Positions 34,672-43,924 of a DNA stretch of 64,000 nucleotides are shown here, in pieces. The notes under the pieces are model-generated. The model did not search any database, was not told the DNA's origin, and was given only the letters and a program-made list of their open reading frames with translations. This stretch comes from Bacillus sp. M6-12 (GTDB lineage: Bacteria; Bacillota; Bacilli; Bacillales; DSM-1321), in NCBI RefSeq assembly GCF_002860285.1, contig NZ_PGVF01000011.1, forward strand, positions 1 to 64,000, given 5' to 3'. Every line of letters starts with the position of its first letter. Within the stretch, counting starts at the first letter, position 1. A program made the position numbers and the translations under genes.

Positions 34672-36116
34672 GGAATAATTTCAAAAACAGTACCTTGGTT
34701 AATATCTGACACATTCATAGAACCATAAACCCCTAAATATAGTCTGGTTTGACTCATATTCGTTCCCAAACTAACATAATAAGCTGATTGAGATCCAAAA
34801 TTATAATCGGTTTCAATAATACTAAAATCATTTAGTTTACAATCTGTTCTTACCTTGGTATAAGCAAGAACCCCTCTAACCGGAGGTTGAGATTCTTCAT
34901 TCCGGGCAAAATCGGTAAACACAACGCTTCCTGTTAAAGCGGGAATTCCATTCCCCAAATAGACTTGCACTCCTGTAAGTGCAGTCCCTCCAAACTTATC
35001 GGGTCGGGGTTCTTTATGAAAATAACTAGTAAGAGGCTGAAGACGCCGCACTGAAGTTTTTACTGCTTCATTGTAATAAGCAATTGTTTTCTCATCCAAA
35101 GCTGGATTTGCAGAGCAGCCCCTTATAATCGAAGTAGGAAAAGCACCTTCCCACCCTCGCCAGCCAAAGTTAATAAATCCTTCTTGGTCAGGTTCAGATT
35201 TAATTAAAGAAGCTTGAATAAGCTGAGTAACCGGTATTGGTTTATAATGAACGAATGAAAAAAGTGACTCTGCCAGATCCTGTCCGACATTTCCCACATA
35301 TTTGATATACTGATTATAAAACCTTTGAAATGAAATGCCAGGAATATTGCGTACTCCTTTGGCAATTACTGTAAGTGTTTCCTGAATAGGTGGGGGAAGT
35401 TCATTAAAACGTGTGACTACGGGTGGATTATTGATAAATGTATTCTTACCTACATCAATTTCTATAATTTTACCGGAGATTTCCATATCATCCTGGCTTA
35501 AATTGAATGGATCATAGCCTGATCCGCCATCTCCGGTTGTTAAAACAAGTTTTTCTGTTTCAGGTGAAAAGTTTAAGCTATTGACACCATTATGATTAAA
35601 AAATGGTCTTCTTAAGTTAAGTAATGTCCGCCGTTTTTGGGGTTGACCATTCGATTGTAAAATCCATTCTTCCACTGTATCAATATGATCATATTGAGTT
35701 TCTCTATTTATCCACCTTAGGTTTAACGTTCTCGGATCACACGGGTTAGGCTTAAAAAATTCAGGAAGAGCTTGCCTTGCAGCCTCTGAATTAGTAAGAG
35801 CCCCTGGACCTTGTGTTCCAGCTACTGAATAATGCAGATAAAACAGACCGTTATAATAAAATTCGGGATGAAACGCCAGCCCCAGCAATCCCCTTTCATC
35901 ATATCCACCACCAGAAACACCTAGATTTATGATTAGCGGGCGAATATCTAAAAAAGTCCGTATAACTCCATCTCTTATGTAAAAAATCTCTCCTACCTGG
36001 GTTGCAATAAATAATGTTTCATTTGAGTCACCCGGAAGTATAGCTGTTTTTAAAACAGTCGGTAAATTCATCTTACTTACAATGGGACGTAACCTAACCT
36101 TAACTTTTATCAACAA
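34668..36116 (-). CDS. PQQ-type sugar dehydrogenase-like beta-propeller (GSDH/sorbosone dehydrogenase family)
   Basis: A 482-aa protein of the soluble glucose/sorbosone dehydrogenase fold: ATQVGEIFYIRDG, GLLGLAFHPEFYYNGLFYLHYS and LVLTTGDGGSGYDPFN are typical blades. FGWRGWEGAFPTS resembles the stretch holding cofactor-site residues. There is no visible signal peptide even with the best start (TTG 36116, AAGGAG eight bases upstream), unusual because such proteins normally work outside the cytoplasm. No PQQ biosynthesis genes are in the window, so the protein may bind something else. It stands apart from the sugar genes one would expect. Confidence 0.8.
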   Translation of the reverse strand: MLIKVKVRLRPIVSKMNLPTVLKTAILPGDSNETLFIATQVGEIFYIRDGVIRTFLDIRPLIINLGVSGGGYDERGLLGLAFHPEFYYNGLFYLHYSVAGTQGPGALTNSEAARQALPEFFKPNPCDPRTLNLRWINRETQYDHIDTVEEWILQSNGQPQKRRTLLNLRRPFFNHNGVNSLNFSPETEKLVLTTGDGGSGYDPFNLSQDDMEISGKIIEIDVGKNTFINNPPVVTRFNELPPPIQETLTVIAKGVRNIPGISFQRFYNQYIKYVGNVGQDLAESLFSFVHYKPIPVTQLIQASLIKSEPDQEGFINFGWRGWEGAFPTSIIRGCSANPALDEKTIAYYNEAVKTSVRRLQPLTSYFHKEPRPDKFGGTALTGVQVYLGNGIPALTGSVVFTDFARNEESQPPVRGVLAYTKVRTDCKLNDFSIIETDYNFGSQSAYYVSLGTNMSQTRLYLGVYGSMNVSDINQGTVFEIIP

Positions 36117-36371
36117 ACTTTACACTCCTTCTTACTATTTTTTATAAGAATATGATAAGAACTGTTTTATTAAAACCAAAATAGGGCCGAAGAATCTAAC
36201 AAGGAATTGTCCATATTTCGCGCCAGCTTCGGAGGAATCGGGGCGGTCATAAAAAGTACTATGATTTCATAAATCAGATAGTTAAGTTGGATATAGATAA
36301 ACATACAGTGATTTTTACATAAAACAGTGAATAGCATAAGGTTAGTTTACTATTTGTTGGAGGCGGGACTG

Positions 36372-37037
36372 ATGAAGAGGGTAAAAAGTAAAGCCGTACT
36401 GTATTGGCGGAATCCTTTCTTTGGAATCAAACACGATCTTATGGAATTGTCACCTACCACAAAACTAATACTTACCGCGGTATTAAGCTCGTTTGCAGCC
36501 ATATTCCAGTCAGCAGGGGGATATATGCCCGGCATCGGGTTTTTTGTAAGTGCCATGACGACTTTACCATTATTTTTAGCTGCGATTGTATCCGTCAGGC
36601 ACGGATTCCTTTCATATTTTGTTACGATTCTCCTTTTATTGTTTATCCAGCCTAGTGAACTAATTATTTTTTCCTTCACAACGGGTATTCTAGGATTGGT
36701 ACTTGGATTTTCCATCAATAAGTTGATAACAAGAACTTTGGTTGTTTTCTTGGCGGGAGCTACCTTATTTATGGGAATTATAGCGATCATTTTTATTTTC
36801 CGCTTTCCTCTGTTAGGTTCAGGTGTTGGTACGTCTTTTCATTTTCGTCTTTTATTGCTCGTAGCGATATTCAGTATTCTATATGCATGGATGGCAGCAG
36901 AAGCTTGTTCATTTGCTCTGAAAAGGTTGGCTCGTACCCCGCCGGATAAAGTAATCATACCGGTATCTGACCAGCAGGAATTGAAACATCTTGAGGATGA
37001 ATCAGTTAAGAAGGAAAATGCCGAAGCAGGGAAATAG
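36372..37037 (+). CDS. Multi-pass membrane protein, unknown
   Basis: A 221-aa protein with about six hydrophobic segments between residues 25 and 190 and a charged C-terminal tail. GGAGG precedes ATG 36372. The compact six-helix layout recalls ECF transporter S components, but no ECF module is nearby and no motif proves it. A hairpin (TAGAGCC 37035-37041 / GGGCTCTA 37058-37065) overlaps the stop and may terminate the transcript. Confidence 0.6.
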   Translation: MKRVKSKAVLYWRNPFFGIKHDLMELSPTTKLILTAVLSSFAAIFQSAGGYMPGIGFFVSAMTTLPLFLAAIVSVRHGFLSYFVTILLLLFIQPSELIIFSFTTGILGLVLGFSINKLITRTLVVFLAGATLFMGIIAIIFIFRFPLLGSGVGTSFHFRLLLLVAIFSILYAWMAAEACSFALKRLARTPPDKVIIPVSDQQELKHLEDESVKKENAEAGK

Positions 37038-37066
37038 AGCCGAAACGGATCTGCTTGGGCTCTATT

Positions 37067-37335
37067 CCTGTGATACGATAAGTTAAATGGCTGGTTTATA
37101 AAGAATCGAATTAGGGGTTGTTCGAGCATGCAATGATAAGAAATAGAAGTAATACTCCCGCTTTTTGAATCAATTCGATTTACCCCCAAAAAATGTATAA
37201 AATACCTAATGGCTTCTAGTTCGATTTGTCGTTGACAGATCATCTTTATTACATATCCATGAAAATATTGTTTTTTTATTTATTCAGCGTGAAAAAATCA
37301 ACTATATAATCAAGTCCGCCATTCTATAACAGGTG
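37067..37335. other. Gene-free stretch
   Basis: AT-rich sequence between convergent genes; frames on both strands are short or lack ribosome sites. I see nothing else in it. Confidence 0.5.
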
Positions 37336-37366
37336 AATAAAAACCAGATGTACTGCCATCTGGTTT
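37336..37366 (-). terminator. Terminator of the AlbA_2 gene
   Basis: On the minus strand AACCAGATG pairs with CATCTGGTT and is followed by TTTATT. Confidence 0.75.
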
Positions 37367-37375
37367 CTATTAATA

Positions 37376-38086
37376 TCAGTCATTCTGCAAATCAAGCAAG
37401 GATAGAATCTTCTGTTTCTTTTTTTCAATCATATCAGTTACAAACTCGATATACCCTGCGTTTGGCAGGCTGTTGGCTTCCTCATAGAGCTCCTTCAGCT
37501 GATTCAGGTGTTCTTTCAATGACAGCTCATGATAATCAGACCCCCCGGATTCCGCTTTCCTTAGGATGATTTCAACCAGCTTATCATTGCTGGCTTCAAT
37601 TGTTTTTGTTCCCTGCCTGACATAAATGGCGCCATATGTGAGTTCTCCGCGGGTGATTGTGGATGTATACGGTACATATTTCGGGTCATATTCAATGATC
37701 ATCACCTGGAATCGCTTGCCCTGAAGGAGGGCATGGGTCCGCTTAGGAAAAATAAAATCCTCTGTATGGTATTTGAGATACTTAGGCAATAGATTTTCGA
37801 GCTTGTTATCCACGTCCGCTTTATCAAGAAACTCCCTTTCGGAAAGCCCGTCAATGCTAATTTTTCCATCGTCTGTCTGGTTCACACCGACAATTATGCA
37901 TCCGCCGCCGGAATTGGCAATGGCAAGGATATGCTTCGCCATTTTCGTAAAATCGATCCACTTCCATTTGAAATCAAGAAAATCTGTCTCTCCAGTATTA
38001 TGGAGAAGTAATTCCTTAAGCTGGTCATGGCCGGGCTGGATAAGGAAATCCTTCAATGCATGCGGACGTATGTTTGAATAAAACAT
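37376..38086 (-). CDS. AlbA_2 (Schlafen-type) domain protein
   Basis: A 236-aa protein with an N-terminal AlbA_2/divergent AAA-4-like domain: ETDFLDFKWKW, AKHILAIANSGGGCIIVGVN and later YGAIYVRQGTKTIEAS. These proteins often bind nucleic acid or act as helper ATPase-like regulators; the role here is unknown. GGAAAGGG precedes ATG 38086 on the minus strand. It is monocistronic. No phage-defence partner gene is adjacent. Confidence 0.8.
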   Translation of the reverse strand: MFYSNIRPHALKDFLIQPGHDQLKELLLHNTGETDFLDFKWKWIDFTKMAKHILAIANSGGGCIIVGVNQTDDGKISIDGLSEREFLDKADVDNKLENLLPKYLKYHTEDFIFPKRTHALLQGKRFQVMIIEYDPKYVPYTSTITRGELTYGAIYVRQGTKTIEASNDKLVEIILRKAESGGSDYHELSLKEHLNQLKELYEEANSLPNAGYIEFVTDMIEKKKQKILSLLDLQND

Positions 38087-38347
38087 CTAAATGACCCTTT
38101 CCTATTCAAGATTTTCCTTTTTTTATTATAATTTCATTTCATTCAAATGGCTGATGAATTGCGGATAAAATGATAGAAAATTAGTATTCCAAGAAGAAAA
38201 ACTGGATTCGGGGAAAATTTTTTTTGAATTATACTATAGGATATGTTTATTAAAGATCTGTGTTCACCTTAGAACGGTTAGGGAAAGTTTAATTAGTTAA
38301 GTGTATAATGGTGTAAAACGTTAAACAGTATCAGGAGTGTAAATGGA

Positions 38348-39265
38348 ATGAAAAAAGTTGAAATATATATTTTAGGCGGATTTTTGGGAAGCGGCAAGAC
38401 GACGCTGCTCCGGAATATCGTAAAACAGGAAAAGGCAGCAGGAAGGAAAATCGCGGTGCTGTTAAATGAAATGGGAAGCATCTCGATTGACAGTGGTTTG
38501 ATCGAGGATGATGTACCTTTAAAAGAGCTGTTTGACGGCTGTATTTGCTGTACCATTCAGGACAAGCTGGAAAGCCAGCTTCAGGAGCTTTTGTTAAATG
38601 AACTGGATGCTATTTATATAGAGACAACAGGAGCAGCGCATCCAGTGGAAGTGCTTGATGGCATTTTATCTCCTTTATTTGCTGAAGGGCTTGAGTATAA
38701 AGGAATTATCACCGTGGTGGATATGCTTCGCTGGAGAGACCGCAATAGCCTTTCTCCGCAGCTAAAACAGCTTTTAATAGAACAAATCAGGCATGCAGAT
38801 TACATCCTGTTAAATAAGCAGGATTTAGTAAGCGAGATGGAGGCAGCCCAAATAGTTTTCAGCATTGATGGCATTAATCCCGAGGCAACGGCTGTTCTGA
38901 CCTGCCACTCAGCCGTTTCTCTGGCAGATTTGCAGGCTATAAAAATGAAGAAAAAAACGGGCCATGCAAAAGCTGAGATAGGCCGTCATCTAAATTTAAG
39001 TGCTATCGTGCACCACTTTGCAAATGCGGTCAGCAGGGAAGACTTTGAATTGTGGCTCAGAGATCTTCCCGAAACAGTGTACCGAATGAAAGGATATATT
39101 TCTTTTACAAATTCACAATATCCATATTTGTTTCAATACTCATATGGGATGCCTCTTTTCATGCGGGAATCAATGAAAATGCCGCTGAACCTTGTTATTA
39201 TTGGAGAAAATCTGGATCCTGATGTCATCATCCGGGAGCTTCAGGATATGGAGGGAAGAAACTAA
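38348..39265 (+). CDS. CobW/COG0523 family GTPase (metal chaperone type)
   Basis: A 305-aa G3E GTPase: Walker A GGFLGSGKTTLL, the family metal motif GCICCT (CxCC), ETTGAAHP and guanine motif NKQD. Family members insert or deliver metals, often zinc under Zur control. No Zur-box is evident upstream, so the metal cannot be named. The C-terminal CobW domain (about 210-300) is present. AGGAGTG precedes ATG 38348. Confidence 0.88.
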   Translation: MKKVEIYILGGFLGSGKTTLLRNIVKQEKAAGRKIAVLLNEMGSISIDSGLIEDDVPLKELFDGCICCTIQDKLESQLQELLLNELDAIYIETTGAAHPVEVLDGILSPLFAEGLEYKGIITVVDMLRWRDRNSLSPQLKQLLIEQIRHADYILLNKQDLVSEMEAAQIVFSIDGINPEATAVLTCHSAVSLADLQAIKMKKKTGHAKAEIGRHLNLSAIVHHFANAVSREDFELWLRDLPETVYRMKGYISFTNSQYPYLFQYSYGMPLFMRESMKMPLNLVIIGENLDPDVIIRELQDMEGRN

Positions 39266-39292
39266 AGCAGGAAATGCATGAGTCCAAAATAA

Positions 39293-39321
39293 AAGGGAAG
39301 TGGCGCAGCGGCCATTCCCTT
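39293..39321. terminator. Bidirectional terminator between convergent genes
   Basis: AAGGGAA plus TGGC (39293-39304) pairs with GCCA plus TTCCCTT (39311-39321); T-rich on the + side. Confidence 0.75.
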
Positions 39322-39335
39322 CTTGTTTGTTTTTG

Positions 39336-39581
39336 TTAGGACTTCATGCTTCCAAAAGCCAAAAAAGTCCGTTCATCCTCAATATTGCCGCAAGTGCCGC
39401 ATTGGATACGATATTCAGGTCCCCGATAAGGCATATGGAACGGCTCAAGTGCTTCATTTGAAAGCTGCTGTAGTACTTCACCGGAAAACGGATCCAATTT
39501 TACAGGGTAGGCAGTCTGCTGAATGATATTAAAACGGGATTTGTTTGTTTTACAATTTGGACAGCGGTATGGGCTCGCCAT
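39336..39581 (-). CDS. Small zinc-ribbon protein, unknown
   Basis: An 81-aa protein with CPNC near the start and CGTCG near residue 63, so a four-cysteine zinc ribbon is likely. ATG 39581 ([10 protein letters not shown]) is preceded by AAGAGGTG on the minus strand; the longer frame to 39710 overlaps the divergent neighbour's start. Function unknown. Confidence 0.7.
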   Translation of the reverse strand: MASPYRCPNCKTNKSRFNIIQQTAYPVKLDPFSGEVLQQLSNEALEPFHMPYRGPEYRIQCGTCGNIEDERTFLAFGSMKS

Positions 39582-39672
39582 TTCTTTCACCTCTTGTGTA
39601 TATTGTATTACTACTATGTTTTGTATAATTCCGGAAAATATGTATAGCTTTTTGTGAAAGGAGCGCATCGTT

Positions 39673-39951
39673 ATGAGTAAGAATTCTGAAGAAAAGTCCT
39701 TGCTGGACATATATCAAAGTATTTGGAACAACCGAATAGTTATGAATGAGGAAATGAGCGAGGAAGAGATTCTTTTTGAGCTTGTAAAAAGGGAATTGCT
39801 CGATGAAAATTCCCACCCGCGTGCACGCAAAGGCCGGTATGAGAAATTCTATATGAGCATTGCTAGAATAGTGGACTCATCACTTGCAGAACAAGAGAAA
39901 ATGGAGCTCATCACTTATTATTCTCAAATGATGGAAGGTTTGGGAGCGTAA
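39673..39951 (+). CDS. Unknown 92-aa cytosolic protein
   Basis: A charged, helical protein without membrane segments or recognised motif. AAAGGAG lies 10 bases upstream of ATG 39673. It is divergently placed to the zinc-ribbon gene with a 91-base spacer. I cannot assign a family. Confidence 0.65.
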   Translation: MSKNSEEKSLLDIYQSIWNNRIVMNEEMSEEEILFELVKRELLDENSHPRARKGRYEKFYMSIARIVDSSLAEQEKMELITYYSQMMEGLGA

Positions 39952-40329
39952 ACCTCACCTCCAGCAATATATGTCACGTTCTTTACATCTGCTCAATCTT
40001 GTAATCTTGCTGTAATATTTGTCATAGAAAGCTACCTTTCTCCAGGTATGTCAATAGAGTTTTATTAGTAGAGTTTTGGAAACATAGGCTTACCGTTTCC
40101 ATAGAATGTGAGAACACGGCAAAAAAGGGAAATTACACCTATATGGCTCAATCGTGCAATATAATAAGCTTTATACTAATATAACTTTTTGAATCAGAAG
40201 TATATGAAAATCGGTTTATTTATTATTAAACCTCCTGGAAATACTTGGTCCCTTTATTACGAAAAACGCATGTTATCATGAGTTTGTGAGAAAGCGAGAC
40301 AAAAAAACTATTTCAGGAGGCTATATATT
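39952..40329. other. Gene-free leader region of the CAP-domain gene
   Basis: No credible gene on either strand. The final part (AGGAGG at 40315-40320) is the ribosome site of the CAP gene. I cannot name a reliable promoter or hairpin. Confidence 0.5.
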
Positions 40330-41106
40330 ATGAAAAAGAAAATGCTACTTTCCGCAGCAGCTGCTGCCGCTATCATTTTTACAGGTGCAGGTGCTAATCA
40401 AGCTGATGCAGCGTCAAATGACTGCAAGGTATACACTTACACATACAAGGTTAATAGCCAGCAAGATTATAATGAAGTTTTAAAACAGCTTCAATCAAAG
40501 TATGGTATTAAGGCTCCAACATATAAGTATCAAACTGCAAAACCTTCAACTGCACAGCAGACTGCTCCCGCAAAGCCTGCAGCACAACCAGCTGCGGCCC
40601 CGGCACAACCTGCTGCGGCTCCAGCACCAGCTAAGCCTGCGGCACAACCTGCAGCAGCTCCAGCTAAACCAGCTGCACAACAGACTACAGCTGCACCGCA
40701 GCAAGCTCCTACAGCTAACGCTTCCGCAGTAAGTGCATATGAGAAGCAAGTGGTTGAGTTAACAAATGCTGAAAGAGCAAAGCAAGGACTAAAAGCCCTT
40801 CAATTGGATACTGAGCTAAGCAAGGTTGCCCGCACTAAATCTCAGGATATGAAGGATAAAAACTACTTTGACCACAACAGCCCAACTTACGGATCTCCGT
40901 TCGACATGATGAAGAAATTCGGAATCCAGTACAGCTCAGCTGGCGAAAACATTGCTCAAGGCCAAACTTCTCCACAGCAAGTAGTACAAGCTTGGATGGA
41001 CAGCCCTGGACACCGTGCAAACATTATGAACTCCAGCTACACTCACATTGGTGTAGGCCATGTATCAAGCGGTAACTACTGGACTCAAATGTTCATCGGA
41101 AAATAA
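40330..41106 (+). CDS. Secreted CAP-domain protein (YkwD type)
   Basis: A 258-aa secreted protein. The signal peptide ends in NQADA|A. A short N-terminal domain (residues 30-60) is followed by a low-complexity linker of Pro, Ala, Gln and Lys (about 75-130) with near-repeats of KPAAQPAAAPA, then a CAP/SCP domain (about 138-258) with TNAERAKQGLKALQ, FDHNSPTYGSPF, SAGENIAQGQ and SPGHRANIM. Bacterial CAP proteins are often spore- or envelope-associated; the biochemical role is unknown. AGGAGG precedes ATG 40330. Confidence 0.9.
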   Translation: MKKKMLLSAAAAAAIIFTGAGANQADAASNDCKVYTYTYKVNSQQDYNEVLKQLQSKYGIKAPTYKYQTAKPSTAQQTAPAKPAAQPAAAPAQPAAAPAPAKPAAQPAAAPAKPAAQQTTAAPQQAPTANASAVSAYEKQVVELTNAERAKQGLKALQLDTELSKVARTKSQDMKDKNYFDHNSPTYGSPFDMMKKFGIQYSSAGENIAQGQTSPQQVVQAWMDSPGHRANIMNSSYTHIGVGHVSSGNYWTQMFIGK

Positions 41107-41123
41107 TTCGAATAAGACAGAGA

Positions 41124-41155
41124 AGCCTTGCTGCGGATTGCGGCAAGGCTTTTCT
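41124..41155 (+). terminator. Terminator after the CAP-domain gene
   Basis: AGCCTTGC (41124-41131) pairs with GCAAGGCT (41143-41150), then TTTCT. Confidence 0.85.
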
Positions 41156-41578
41156 ATATTACATAGCATTTAGCTGAGTGCCGAGCAGCTTTTATAAAAT
41201 ATAAACAAAGGGGAGCCCCCGTTGGCTGAAATAGTTCACTTACATTTGTAAACAATAGTGCTTTGTTCTCTGTTCAGCAACCTTTCTGTCTTAAACCATA
41301 AGCAGACTCGAGGTTATATTTATTGTAAGCATACTGCATAAAGTTATGTAACTTTGAAGTTGAAGTTGTTCTTGAAAAAATAACATCAAAAAGGATCACC
41401 AACGTTTTCCGCTATGGAAGTTTTAACCCATCCGTATATTTAGGGGTTTATCATATATCCAAATTACCTTGGAATTATCTTAGATAATAAGGAATGTTTA
41501 TGACATATAATAAACAATTTGTAATAGCAGATGAAATTTGGGAATGTTATTATTTTCCTATAAAAGGAGTGGTGACAT
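41156..41578. other. Gene-free stretch
   Basis: AT-rich with no supported gene. A CTTTTATAAAATATAAACA segment (41190) also occurs at 25407-25425, perhaps chance or a relic. Bases 41560-41578 hold the trmO ribosome site. Confidence 0.5.
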
Positions 41579-42043
41579 ATGAACAGTTTTTCAGTCAGCG
41601 CTATTGGGGCAGTATGCAATGAACGTAAAACTCCAGTTGATGATTACTGGGGAAAAGTCCTTTCGGAAATAAAGCTTGATCAAGAACTGGATATAAGTTG
41701 TTTGGATGGTATTGACTCTTTTAGCCATTTAGAAATAATATTTCTGTTTCACCTCATTGAAGATGATAAGATTCAATATATTTCAAGGCATCCCCGAAAC
41801 AATAAGGAGTTTCCTAAAGTAGGTATTTATGCACAACGGGGCAAAAATCGCCCAAATAAAATTGGGGCTACAATAGTTAAATTAATCAAGAGAAAAGGGA
41901 GATCCTTATTTGTCAGTGGATTAGACGCAATTGATGGCACCCCGGTATTAGACATCAAACCGGTTATGAATGAATTTTTACCAAAGGGAGAAATTAAACA
42001 GCCTCAATGGTCCACGGAGCTAATGGCTAATTATTGGGAGTAG
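41579..42043 (+). CDS. trmO: TsaA/TrmO-like tRNA methyltransferase
   Basis: A 154-aa protein of the TsaA-like domain family, whose studied member TrmO N6-methylates threonylcarbamoyladenosine-37 in tRNA using SAM. Signatures: FSHLEIIFLFH, SRHPRNNKEFPKVGIYAQRGKNRPN (in two blocks) and LDAIDGTPVLDIKP. It is shorter than the E. coli enzyme, covering essentially the barrel domain. AAAGGAGTGG precedes ATG 41579. Confidence 0.82.
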   Translation: MNSFSVSAIGAVCNERKTPVDDYWGKVLSEIKLDQELDISCLDGIDSFSHLEIIFLFHLIEDDKIQYISRHPRNNKEFPKVGIYAQRGKNRPNKIGATIVKLIKRKGRSLFVSGLDAIDGTPVLDIKPVMNEFLPKGEIKQPQWSTELMANYWE

Positions 42044-42146
42044 TCAGGCAAGAGTGGATGGGAAATACTCAGTACCGGCATTAATCGATGGAACTGTTCA
42101 GCAATATGAGAATAGGTTAGTTTTACCTAATGTACTAATATATAAT

Positions 42147-42198
42147 GCTGACCCTGGGAGATCGTTTGTAATTGAATCTGCTTCGGGTCAGCTTTTTT
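42147..42198 (+). terminator. Terminator after trmO
   Basis: GCTGACCC (42147-42154) pairs with GGGTCAGC (42185-42192), followed by six T residues. Confidence 0.8.
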
Positions 42199-42224
42199 GA
42201 TTGTTAGGAAATTATTTAATTCCA

Positions 42225-42415
42225 GAGTTTTGGATAGCGGAACTAGAGTATTATCTCCAGCTCCGACGCAAAGAAACAATGAACACTGCGGCAGCGATAT
42301 ATCGCTCGACAGCTTTGTGAGGAAGCGGGTCAGGACGGCGTTTGCCATAGGATGAAGGTTATAACATGGTTTTTGTTACCACACTGGCGATCTTAGCTGT
42401 TATTCCTCTTAACTA
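42225..42415 (-). repeat. Inverted copy of the ~282-bp repeat
   Basis: Read on the minus strand, this segment matches 480-620: CTAAGATCGCCAGTGTGG, an ACC.TGTTATAACCTTCATCCT core, CTTCCTCACAAAGCTGT and ATCGCTGCCGCAGTGTTC appear in the same order. It fills the space between trmO and the MATE gene. Confidence 0.7.
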
Positions 42416-42435
42416 GGGCACTTGCGCTTTTGATC

Positions 42436-43791
42436 TTAGAAATCACGCTTGTATCTAACCCTTTGGATGTAATACAAGCGGCTGGACATCCCGATAGCTC
42501 CAACGGCCAGCCCGGCTATTAAGCCTATCCAGTAGCCTGAAGCGCCTAAGTCACTGAATCGGGTGAAAAGATAGCCGGTTGGAAGCCCGATTACCCAAAA
42601 GGAAATAAAAGACATCAGAAAGGTAAAATTAACATCCTTATAACCGCGCAATGCCCCTTGGATTGGTGCCTGGATCGCATCAGATAACAGGAAAAAAAGC
42701 GCATACGCCAGGAAATGAGCTGTCATGGCGAGTACATCAGGCTCATCGGTGTAAACAGAGGCAATTTGTTCCCTGAAAAAGAACAACACAACCGCGGATA
42801 GCGCAGCAAGAGCTACAGACATGAAAATGCCGATTAGGCTGTAGGTTCTGGCATCCTTCAGGCGGTTCGCCCCTACCTCAAATCCAACCACAATGGTTAA
42901 TGCCATGGATATGCTTAGTGGAACCATATAGAGAAAAGATGAGAAATTAAGGGCAGACTGGTAAGATGCTATGGTCACTGTGTCAAAAGCGCTCATTAAC
43001 AAAGTAACCGCAGAAAAGATACTGGTTTCAAAAAAAATCGCAAAGCCGATAGGAACTCCAATTTTTAAAATGGCCTTCCATTCTTTTAAAGAAACTTTGT
43101 AGAAGGTCCGGAAGATTTTATATTTTGAAAAACTCTCTATCCTTATAATTACAGCTGCAGCTATGAATGTTATAAGCCAATACGTTATCGCAGTTGCATA
43201 GCCGGTTCCCGCCCCTCCCAGGCGAGGAAAACCCCATTTTCCATAAATCAGAATGTAATTTAATAAAGCATTAATTGGAAGTGAAAGCAGTGTTATTATC
43301 ATGGAAATTCTCGTTTGCCCAAGGGCGTCAATGAATGAGCGAAGCACATTGTAAATAAATAAAGCAATCATTCCAAAAGAAAGACCAACCAAAAAGTCAT
43401 AAGCTACCGTTCGCACTTTATGATCCAAATTCATGCCATCCAAAATGGGGTTGATCACGAAAGCTCCGATAATGATTACAATAAAAGACATAAGTACTGC
43501 CAGGTAAACACCCTGTGTTACTGAAAAAGGAACCAGTTTGGTGTTCTTGGCACCGACCAGCTGTGAAACGATTGGTGTGATCGCCAGCAGGATCCCGCTC
43601 AATCCAGTAAAAACCGGCACCCATATCGAACTGCCGATAGCAACCCCAGCGAGATCAGGAGCACTGAACCTTCCCGACATCATTGTATCTAAAAAGTTCA
43701 TGGAAAACATACCGAGCTGAGTTACCAGGATCGGGACTAGAATCATAATAAACTGATTAAACTTTTCTTTTTTAGAAAAGGTTTGCTGCAT
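42436..43791 (-). CDS. MATE family efflux transporter
   Basis: A 451-aa protein with about 12 membrane segments in two halves of the MATE fold: MILVPILVTQLGMFSMNFLD, MSGRFSAPDLAGVAIGSSIW in the first half and QAPIQGALRGYKDV in the second. It would export cationic drugs or metabolites with Na+ or H+. GAGG lies upstream of ATG 43791. The substrate is unknown. Confidence 0.9.
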   Translation of the reverse strand: MQQTFSKKEKFNQFIMILVPILVTQLGMFSMNFLDTMMSGRFSAPDLAGVAIGSSIWVPVFTGLSGILLAITPIVSQLVGAKNTKLVPFSVTQGVYLAVLMSFIVIIIGAFVINPILDGMNLDHKVRTVAYDFLVGLSFGMIALFIYNVLRSFIDALGQTRISMIITLLSLPINALLNYILIYGKWGFPRLGGAGTGYATAITYWLITFIAAAVIIRIESFSKYKIFRTFYKVSLKEWKAILKIGVPIGFAIFFETSIFSAVTLLMSAFDTVTIASYQSALNFSSFLYMVPLSISMALTIVVGFEVGANRLKDARTYSLIGIFMSVALAALSAVVLFFFREQIASVYTDEPDVLAMTAHFLAYALFFLLSDAIQAPIQGALRGYKDVNFTFLMSFISFWVIGLPTGYLFTRFSDLGASGYWIGLIAGLAVGAIGMSSRLYYIQRVRYKRDF

Positions 43792-43877
43792 AATTTTATA
43801 CCTCAGCCTTATAAATTTCGGTGAATGAAATTATATCATCTTTTATTACTAACATGATCCTATTTTGCCCCATTATA

Positions 43878-43905
43878 GAAAAAACTGCCGGCAAAATGCT
43901 GGCAG
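43878..43905 (-). terminator. Terminator of the MscS gene
   Basis: On the minus strand CTGCCAGC pairs with GCCGGCAG around a five-base loop, followed by six T residues. Confidence 0.85.
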
Positions 43906-43924
43906 ATTGATTAATGTGATTCTG

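Noticed and set aside
40502..40749. Frames on both strands rich in Leu, Gln, Ser and Cys within the CAP gene
   Set aside because: They are shadows of the repetitive Pro/Ala linker.
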